Source: Oscillospiraceae bacterium (GTDB lineage Bacteria; Bacillota; Clostridia; Oscillospirales; Oscillospiraceae). Taken from it: a stretch of DNA of 10,547 bases. The position numbers and the translations under genes are program-made. Location: assembly GCA_015068335.1 (NCBI GenBank), contig SVKT01000044.1, positions 1 through 10,547 of the forward strand. Direction: 5' to 3'. The notes beneath the pieces are model-generated. The model worked only from the letters and a program-made list of their open reading frames with translations. It did not search any database and had not been told where the DNA came from. Shown here piece after piece: positions 6,416-10,547 of this stretch; positions within the stretch are counted from its first letter, which is position 1, and each line of letters starts with the position of its first letter.

Positions 6416-6865
6416 ATGAGGACAAAAGCGGATAATGAGATTACGCTGGAATTTCCCAGCCGAAGCAGCAATGAGGGCTTTGCCCGGTCTGCGGTTGCGT
6501 GTTTTGCAGCGCAGTTGGATCCCACGCTCAATGAACTGGAAGACATCAAAACAGCGGTCAGCGAAGCCGTGACAAACGCCATCGTACACGCATACCCGGA
6601 TTCCATTGGAAAGGTTTGGGTGAAGGCGAGGATTTTCCCGGGGAATGTTCTGGAACTTACGATCAAGGATCACGGCCGCGGTATCCCGGATGTGGAGCGG
6701 GCGCGGGAACCTATGTTTACCACCGGCGGGGAAGAGCGCAGCGGAATGGGCTTTACCATTATGGAAAGTTTTACGGATCAATTGGCTGTGCGATCCGCAT
6801 CCGGCAAAGGGACGACCGTCACAATGAAAAAGAAACTGGCAGCACGGATGAAAGCATCCAAATGA
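6416..6865 (+). CDS. spoIIAB: SpoIIAB, anti-sigma-F factor and serine kinase
   Basis: SpoIIAB is a GHKL-fold kinase that holds sigma-F inactive with ATP and phosphorylates SpoIIAA. At 149 residues it is close to the usual length. The N box is S-E-A-V-T-N-A-I-V-H-A-Y (49-60), including E50 and N54 for catalysis and magnesium binding. The G1 box is D-H-G-R-G-I (85-90). The G2 region has T-T-G-G-E-E-R-S-G-M-G-F (102-113), typical of the lid and phosphate-binding loop. The start has a strong AAGGAGGGG (6402-6410). Its stop codon overlaps the sigF start in ATGA, so the kinase and its target should be made in matched amounts. Confidence 0.96.
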   Translation: MRTKADNEITLEFPSRSSNEGFARSAVACFAAQLDPTLNELEDIKTAVSEAVTNAIVHAYPDSIGKVWVKARIFPGNVLELTIKDHGRGIPDVERAREPMFTTGGEERSGMGFTIMESFTDQLAVRSASGKGTTVTMKKKLAARMKASK

Positions 6866-7566
6866 GCGTGGAATTGGAGATGCTGCGGGCTGCGCAGGAG
6901 GGGGATCGGGATGCCTGTCAGCAGGTGATCCTGGAAAACAGCGGCCTGATTTGGAGCATCGTGCGGCGGTATTACGGCCGTGGGGTAGAGGCAGAGGATC
7001 TGTATCAATTGGGCTGTATGGGCTTTTTGAAGGCTGTACAGGGGTTTGATTTTGGGTACGGCACCTGCTTTTCCACCTATGCCGTCCCTAAAATCGCAGG
7101 AGAGATCCGTCGGTTTCTCCGGGATGACGGCATCGTAAAGGTAGGGCGCAGCATCCGGGAACGGGCGCAGATGATTTACGGCGCCCGGGAACGTCTCCGC
7201 CAGGAATTGGGCAGAGAGCCGCTCCTTTCGGAACTATCCGAGGCTACGGGGCTTTCGGCAGAGGAGATCGCGCAGACAGACCTGGCCACGGAAGTGCCGG
7301 AATCGCTGCAACAGGAGACCGGTGATGGATTGACGCTGGAAGGCGTGCTGGGAACGGATGCGCCGGAGGAGTCACTGGTGGAACGGATCGCTCTGCGGGA
7401 AGCCATCGATCGCCTGCCAGAGAAAGAGAAAGTGACCATTCTTCTGCGCTATTTCAAAAGCCTTACGCAGGAGCAGACGGCTCGTGTGCTGGGGGTATCT
7501 CAGGTGCAGGTATCCCGACTGGAACGCCGGGGGTTGATGCGTCTGCGGGAGAGTTTTGAACTTTGA
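6862..7566 (+). CDS. sigF: RNA polymerase sporulation sigma factor SigF
   Basis: SigF is the first forespore-specific sigma factor, held by SpoIIAB until polar septation. The 234 residues have the SigF/SigG-type layout: a short N-terminus, region 2 with E-D-L-Y-Q-L-G-C-M-G-F-L-K-A-V (45-59) and F-S-T-Y-A-V-P-K-I-A-G-E-I-R-R (70-84), D-D-G-I-V-K-V (88-94) with S-I-R-E-R (97-101), and a region 4 helix-turn-helix L-T-Q-E-Q-T-A-R-V-L...S-Q-V-Q-V-S-R-L-E-R-R (201-223). Its place right after spoIIAB decides SigF over SigG. The chosen ATG overlaps the spoIIAB stop and has only a weak ribosome site, so translation is probably coupled. An open frame upstream to 6616 is a spoIIAB shadow. No terminator follows, and the last 104 bases overlap a convergent gene. 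Confidence 0.95.
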   Translation: MSVELEMLRAAQEGDRDACQQVILENSGLIWSIVRRYYGRGVEAEDLYQLGCMGFLKAVQGFDFGYGTCFSTYAVPKIAGEIRRFLRDDGIVKVGRSIRERAQMIYGARERLRQELGREPLLSELSEATGLSAEEIAQTDLATEVPESLQQETGDGLTLEGVLGTDAPEESLVERIALREAIDRLPEKEKVTILLRYFKSLTQEQTARVLGVSQVQVSRLERRGLMRLRESFEL

Positions 7567-8311
7567 AGTGTTCCTCGGTTTGGAATTCGGTCATCGTATT
7601 CCAATAGCGCTTCGGCATATTGGTCATCCGGCAGCTGGGATTTTCACGTTCCTTGATGGCGATGGTGTCGTAGAACCGCTTCCAGAGAAGTCGGTATCTG
7701 GCCTCGGTTTCATCCGGAGGAGCCATTTGAAAATCCTCCACCGGGCGGATCACGGCTTTGCCTGCGGAATAGAACAGCGCCTCCTTGTGGGTGCGGTCAT
7801 AGAGGAAAAAGGATTCCCCCTGATAACGGGCGCAGAAGTGGCTGCGCAGCAGGGGGAGTACCCGGTTCTTGGGTTCGATTTCGCCGCCCAGCACACCGCC
7901 CAGTTCGGAAAAGCGAACAAAACCTTTCAGAAGATGGGCTTCGCCATTGAGGTGACGGACTGCGGCGGCTACCGGATACAAAGTTTCGTCGGAAAAGTTG
8001 CGCAGGAAGCCACAGCCTTCCCGCAGCAGTTTTACCACCAGTCGGTACAGATGCATTTCCTTTTCCGGAAGACAGGTGAGAAAGCCTTTGTGCAGCAATT
8101 CCGCTGCACAGGTAGAACACTTTACAACCTTTCTTAATACACGGTTTGCGTGGTTTTTATCTGTTGAAATCGTACGAGAAGCAAATAGGGTGGGAATGTC
8201 GTCCTCATCGCGGTAGATCGCGGTGAGGACTTCTTTATTGGCATAACTTTCGAAAATGCAGCAGAGGAATCCGTCGAAACTGCCATCGTAATAGTACACC
8301 ATTTCGGACAT
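7463..8311 (-). CDS. TIGR03915/DUF4130 family putative DNA metabolism protein
   Basis: The N-terminus Y-Y-Y-D-G-S-F-D-G-F-L-C-C-I-F-E-S-Y (6-23) is the hallmark of this family, which is usually paired with a TIGR03916 radical SAM protein as it is here. In other bacteria, as I recall, the domain is fused to a uracil-DNA-glycosylase-like domain, which points to DNA repair. No enzymatic activity is established that I know of. The expected family end, M-P-K-R-Y-W-N-T-M-T-E-F (232-243 region), is followed by about 38 extra residues rich in P and A. These come from the antisense strand of sigF and suggest a lost or displaced stop. The full frame is 282 residues. The start at 8311 has AAAGG upstream on the minus strand, and the radical SAM stop lies 12 bases before it. 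It is probably part of the LexA-controlled operon. Confidence 0.88.
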   Translation of the reverse strand: MSEMVYYYDGSFDGFLCCIFESYANKEVLTAIYRDEDDIPTLFASRTISTDKNHANRVLRKVVKCSTCAAELLHKGFLTCLPEKEMHLYRLVVKLLREGCGFLRNFSDETLYPVAAAVRHLNGEAHLLKGFVRFSELGGVLGGEIEPKNRVLPLLRSHFCARYQGESFFLYDRTHKEALFYSAGKAVIRPVEDFQMAPPDETEARYRLLWKRFYDTIAIKERENPSCRMTNMPKRYWNTMTEFQTEEHFKVQNSPADASTPGVPVGIPAPEIPPAHEPSAPA

Positions 8312-8323
8312 AGCGGAACCTTT

Positions 8324-9592
8324 CTATCCGGCGTTGTCGAAGAGGGACAACTGTTGTGTTTCCGGCTGTGGCAGCAGAGGCTGTTCTGCTGCGATCAGGT
8401 TTTGCAGGAGCGTGTCCGGCGTAAAGCGCAGACCCTCGGCCATTTTTCCGGAAGCGGTGAGGAAGTATTGGGCGCGCTTCATCACAACGCCCAGTTTTTT
8501 CAGATCATCGATTTGAAGCCTGCCGGCCCGACGGGCTGTCAGGATCCGTTTGGCAGAGGTGACGCCCACGCCGGGGATCCGCAGTAAGGTTTCATAATCT
8601 GCGGAGTTGACCTCCACGGGAAAAAAGTCCAGATGGGTCAGAGCCCAACTGCATTTTGGATCGACTCGCGGGTCGAAGTTTTGGCGGTTCGCATCCAGCA
8701 GTTCCTCTGCGCGGAAGTGATAAAAGCGCAGCAGCCAGTCTGCCTGATACAGGCGGTGTTCCCGCAGCAGCGGGGGCTTCACGTCTTTGGAAGGCAGCAA
8801 GGCGTGTTCTACCACCGGTACATAGGCGGAATAAAACACGCGTTTCAGGCGGTAACGGTCATAGAGGCTCTGTGTCAGTCGCAGGATGTGGAAATCCGAA
8901 TCCGGTGTTGCGCCCACGATCAACTGTGTACTCTGACCGGCCGGTGCAAATTTCGGTGCGTGGCGATATTTGGCCAGTTCCTCCCGGTTTTGATGGTTTC
9001 TGGCTTGTATCTGGCGCATAGGCGCCAGGATGGCGCTTTTGGTTTTATCCGGTGCCAAAGCAGACAAGCCCGCTTCGGAGGGCAATTCAATGTTGACACT
9101 GAGCCGGTCGGAGAGAAGCCCCAGTTGCTCCACCAGTTCCGGTGAAGTGCCCGGGATCGCCTTGGCGTGGATGTATCCGTTGAAGCGGTACTGCTCGCGC
9201 AGGATACGCAGGGCGCGGATCATCAGTTCTGTGGTGTAGTCCGGCGAGCGAAAGACACCGGAGGAGAGGAACAGTCCTTCGATATAGTTCCGGCGATAGA
9301 AACTGATGGTCAGGTCTGCCAGTTCCTCCGGGGTAAACATCGTGCGCCGGGTGTCGTTGCTGCGGCGGTTGACGCAATACTTGCAATCATAGATGCAGCA
9401 ATTGGTCATCAAAACTTTCAGCAGAGTTACACACCGGCCGTCCGCAGAAAAGGAATGGCAACACCCTGCCACAGAGGAAGATGTGTTGCCAAGAAATCCT
9501 TTTTTTGATGTGCGGTTTCCACCGCTGGACGTACAGGCCGCATCATATTTTGCGGCGTCTGTCAGGATCGTCAGTTTTTCCAGAACATCCAT
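8324..9592 (-). CDS. TIGR03916-type radical SAM protein, putative DNA repair/modification, with beta-clamp motif
   Basis: This 422-residue protein has the radical SAM iron-sulfur motif C66-x3-C70-x2-C73 (C-I-Y-D-C-K-Y-C). Additional cysteines upstream (C44, C45, C54, C65) sit in the family's conserved N-terminal region. A TIM-barrel core follows, then a helix-hairpin-helix Y-E-T-L-L-R-I-P-G-V-G-V-T-S-A-K-R-I (333-350) that should bind DNA. The protein ends with Q-L-S-L-F (414-418), the canonical beta-sliding-clamp binding pentapeptide. Together these point to a radical enzyme acting on DNA at or behind the replisome; the substrate is unknown. The family pairs with TIGR03915, the next gene. 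No Shine-Dalgarno is visible before the ATG at 9592, which lies nine bases after the stop of a small membrane ORF, so reinitiation or coupling is likely. Three LexA boxes control the operon. Confidence 0.9.
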   Translation of the reverse strand: MDVLEKLTILTDAAKYDAACTSSGGNRTSKKGFLGNTSSSVAGCCHSFSADGRCVTLLKVLMTNCCIYDCKYCVNRRSNDTRRTMFTPEELADLTISFYRRNYIEGLFLSSGVFRSPDYTTELMIRALRILREQYRFNGYIHAKAIPGTSPELVEQLGLLSDRLSVNIELPSEAGLSALAPDKTKSAILAPMRQIQARNHQNREELAKYRHAPKFAPAGQSTQLIVGATPDSDFHILRLTQSLYDRYRLKRVFYSAYVPVVEHALLPSKDVKPPLLREHRLYQADWLLRFYHFRAEELLDANRQNFDPRVDPKCSWALTHLDFFPVEVNSADYETLLRIPGVGVTSAKRILTARRAGRLQIDDLKKLGVVMKRAQYFLTASGKMAEGLRFTPDTLLQNLIAAEQPLLPQPETQQLSLFDNAG

Positions 9593-9601
9593 AGCGCTGC
9601 A

Positions 9602-9724
9602 TCAGCGGGCCATAGCGCGCCGGCGGGCGCGGCGGGGAGGTTGTTCAATGGCGTCGATCAGACGGAAGATCTGCGCGGTGATCAGGGAAACGGCCATCAG
9701 CGTAAAAAAGAAACTCCAAGTCAT
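9602..9724 (-). CDS. 40-residue SOS-controlled membrane peptide
   Basis: The frame starts at 9724 behind an excellent ribosome site (AAGGAGGA, plus-strand 9732-9739, seven bases away). It encodes M-T-W-S-F-F-F followed by one hydrophobic helix (about 3-22), then I-E-Q-P-P and an arginine-rich tail (R31-R32-A-R-R-R, ending M-A-R). The positive-inside rule puts the tail in the cytoplasm. A longer open frame to 9877 reads through the promoter and is rejected. It is the first gene after a LexA-blocked promoter. Small SOS-induced membrane proteins such as SidA of Caulobacter and YneA of Bacillus delay cell division, so a checkpoint role is possible but unproven. It could also act as a leader ORF delivering ribosomes to the radical SAM gene. 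Confidence 0.75.
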   Translation of the reverse strand: MTWSFFFTLMAVSLITAQIFRLIDAIEQPPRRARRRAMAR

Positions 9725-9741
9725 TGTGAAATCCTCCTTAT

Positions 9742-9755
9742 CGAACTCTTGTTCT
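9742..9755. promoter_or_regulatory. LexA SOS box at the transcription start
   Basis: CGAACTCTTGTTCT keeps both half-sites CGAAC and GTTC with four bases between. It covers the predicted start site and the first bases of the leader, 29 bases from the central box. Confidence 0.78.
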
Positions 9756-9761
9756 ATTGAC

Positions 9762-9790
9762 AATATAACTCGAACAAACGTTCTTGTCAA
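9762..9790 (-). promoter_or_regulatory. Sigma-A promoter of the SOS operon
   Basis: On the minus strand, TTGACA (plus 9785-9790) and TATATT (plus 9762-9767) are 17 bases apart. Transcription should start near 9755 and leave a leader of about 30 bases before the small membrane ORF. A LexA box fills the spacer exactly, so repressor and polymerase cannot bind together. Confidence 0.88.
9771..9784. promoter_or_regulatory. LexA (DinR-type) SOS box, central
   Basis: CGAACAAACGTTCT fits the Bacillota LexA consensus CGAACRNRYGTTYC at 13 of 14 positions. It lies between the -35 and -10 of the operon promoter. Confidence 0.9.
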
Positions 9791-9798
9791 TAGGAAAT

Positions 9799-9812
9799 CG
9801 AACAAATTTTCG
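9799..9812. promoter_or_regulatory. LexA-like SOS box upstream of the -35
   Basis: CGAACAAATTTTCG has one perfect half-site (CGAAC) and a degenerate second half. It starts 28 bases from the central box, and the even spacing suggests three-site or cooperative binding. It is the weakest of the three. Confidence 0.6.
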
Positions 9813-9877
9813 ATAAATGTTTTGAGGACGAACACAACGCAGGGGAAATGGAGTTTCCGGGCGATGCATCTACGCAC

Positions 9878-9913
9878 AAACCCCGCCCTTCGCCGGTGTG
9901 GAGAAGGACGGGG
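9878..9913 (-). terminator. Likely intrinsic terminator for the double-CxxC gene
   Basis: On the minus strand an 11-bp GC-rich stem (plus 9903-9913 with 9881-9891, one G-U pair) encloses an 11-base loop and is followed by only three T residues (9878-9880). It starts 12 bases beyond the stop of the small zinc-ribbon gene and separates it from the SOS promoter. The short T run makes it a weaker case than the others. Confidence 0.6.
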
Positions 9914-9925
9914 CGGTCAGCGGTA

Positions 9926-10153
9926 TCATTTTGTTTTAGCAAGGACAATATGGCAGGTGTCGCAATAATAGGCTTCGGCGGCGTATCCTCCAACCTTGAA
10001 AAAGGAAAAACTGTTTTGCAGTTCTACTGCGTTTTCGGAAACGGAAAAATTGAGGTAGGAGGGCTTTTTGCCGTCGGGGAGCCATTGCACGGGTTGGGTG
10101 CCGTTATAGAGGTAACCGAGAGCCAAATCCCTTGAACAATACGGACATTTCAT
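9926..10153 (-). CDS. Small zinc-ribbon protein with two CxxC motifs (PF20097-like)
   Basis: The 75-residue protein begins M-K-C-P-Y-C (C3, C6) and ends with Y-C-D-T-C (C64, C67), giving a four-cysteine zinc site that ties the two ends together. The middle has L-Y-N-G (15-18), W-L-P-D-G-K-K-P (24-31) and an aromatic F-S-F-F-K-V-G-G (49-56) before A-E-A-Y-Y-C. This resembles the small PF20097 (DUF6487) family, whose function I do not know. The start at 10153 has AAAGGAG (plus 10164-10170) ten bases upstream, inside a small hairpin. The PLP lyase stop lies 31 bases upstream, so it may be co-transcribed with that gene. A terminator-like hairpin follows. Confidence 0.78.
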   Translation of the reverse strand: MKCPYCSRDLALGYLYNGTQPVQWLPDGKKPSYLNFSVSENAVELQNSFSFFKVGGYAAEAYYCDTCHIVLAKTK

Positions 10154-10157
10154 ATAA

Positions 10158-10174
10158 CCACAACTCCTTTGTGG
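10158..10174 (-). promoter_or_regulatory. Hairpin presenting the ribosome binding site in its loop
   Basis: On the minus strand CCACAA-AGGAG-TTGTGG is a perfect 6-bp stem whose five-base loop is the AGGAG core of the ribosome site of the following gene. It could present or limit access to the site. Confidence 0.4.
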
Positions 10175-10184
10175 GTGCAGTAGG

Positions 10185-10547
10185 TTACTTGCACTGGGCC
10201 AAATCTTTCAGGAAGCGGTCGATGGCGGCTTCGGGTGTTGCCCAACTGGTGACGAAGCGGACGCTGGTGTGCTCGTCATCCTCGGTGTGGTCGATCTCGA
10301 ACTCGTAGCCCATCTCATTCAGTTGACGCACCACGGTGTTGGGCAGAACGGGGAACTGCTGGTTGGAGGGGGAGGGGACGGGGAAGGGATAACCCAGCGC
10401 GGCGATGCCGTCCCGCAGGCGGAACGCCATCTCGTTAGCGTGGCGGGCAATGTCGAAGTAGAGGCCGTCTTCCAGCAGGGCCTGGAACTGAATGCCCAGC
10501 AGGCGGCCCTTTGCCAGCATAGCGCCCCGCTGCTTCATATGCCAGCG
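10185..10547 (-). CDS. Threonine-aldolase / beta-eliminating lyase family PLP enzyme, C-terminal part
   Basis: The frame is open to the window edge (R-W-H-M-K-Q-R-G), so about 120 C-terminal residues are seen and the gene starts outside. The sequence H-M-K-Q-R-G-A-M-L-A-K-G-R-L-L-G-I-Q-F, then A-L-L-E-D-G-L-Y-F-D-I-A-R-H-A-N-E-M, matches the region after the PLP lysine in low-specificity threonine aldolases and related beta-eliminating lyases. F-P-V-P-S-P-S-N-Q-Q-F-P-V-L-P-N and S-V-R-F-V-T-S-W-A-T are the usual end motifs of the small domain. The catalytic lysine lies outside the window, so substrate cannot be judged; L-threonine or L-allo-threonine cleavage to glycine and acetaldehyde is the family default. 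It is followed after 31 bases by the small zinc-ribbon gene. Confidence 0.88.
   Translation of the reverse strand, partial: RWHMKQRGAMLAKGRLLGIQFQALLEDGLYFDIARHANEMAFRLRDGIAALGYPFPVPSPSNQQFPVLPNTVVRQLNEMGYEFEIDHTEDDEHTSVRFVTSWATPEAAIDRFLKDLAQCK

Noticed and set aside
6616..6861. N-terminal extension of sigF in frame
   Set aside because: It is a shadow of spoIIAB. SigF homologues begin near the ATG that overlaps the spoIIAB stop.
7556..8137. Plus-strand 193-codon frame after sigF
   Set aside because: It is the complement of the TIGR03915 gene, whose N-terminal signature is clear on the minus strand.
9602..9877. Longer 91-residue version of the small membrane ORF
   Set aside because: The extra N-terminus crosses the promoter, the start site and all three LexA boxes, and the start at 9724 has an ideal ribosome site.
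9848..10135. Plus-strand 95-codon frame opposite the double-CxxC gene
   Set aside because: It has no ribosome site, and it overlaps a terminator and a minus-strand gene with recognisable CxxC motifs.

Overview
The window comes from an endospore-forming Gram-positive bacterium. It holds two complete early-sporulation sigma modules, a valine T-box and Bacillota-type LexA (DinR) boxes. GC is moderately high (estimated by eye at about 55%). The DUF951, YcxB-like and TIGR03915/TIGR03916 genes suggest a gut-type Clostridia lineage, probably Oscillospirales. That placement rests on recalled gene content, not on a tree.

Layout. 1-365 (minus): N-terminal part of an S1-type RNA-binding protein, whose frame breaks 6 bases from the window edge. 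454-733 (plus): a DUF951 zinc-ribbon protein and an overlapping 30-residue membrane peptide, closed by a terminator. 787-2425 (plus): spoIIGA-sigE, the membrane aspartic protease and the pro-sigma-E it matures. 2422-5956 (plus): a consensus sigma-A promoter overlapping the sigE stop codon, a tRNA-Val T-box leader with GUC specifier, a YcxB-like membrane protein, valS and a strong terminator. 5985-7566 (plus): the spoIIAA-spoIIAB-sigF operon behind a region with possible Spo0A, sigma-H and sigma-A elements. 7463-9812 (minus): a LexA-controlled operon made of a 40-residue membrane peptide, a TIGR03916-type radical SAM protein and a TIGR03915/DUF4130 protein; its last gene overlaps the end of sigF by 104 bp. 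9878-10547 (minus): a small double-CxxC protein behind a truncated threonine-aldolase-like PLP lyase.

How the genes work together. SpoIIAA/SpoIIAB/SigF form the forespore partner-switching module and SpoIIGA/SigE the mother-cell module. Here they lie on one strand about 3.6 kb apart, separated only by the valS transcription unit. sigG, commonly next to sigE, is absent. ValS and the membrane protein ahead of it should respond to uncharged tRNA-Val.

The most interesting part is the right-hand operon. A near-consensus promoter has a LexA box filling its spacer, and two more boxes flank it at 28-29 bp periodicity. The first gene is a tiny membrane peptide with an excellent ribosome site. The following radical SAM gene has no visible ribosome site of its own and ends in Q-L-S-L-F, the canonical beta-sliding-clamp binding motif. 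This looks like a damage-induced, replisome-linked DNA repair or modification system with an accompanying membrane peptide, and its transcript would run antisense into sigF.
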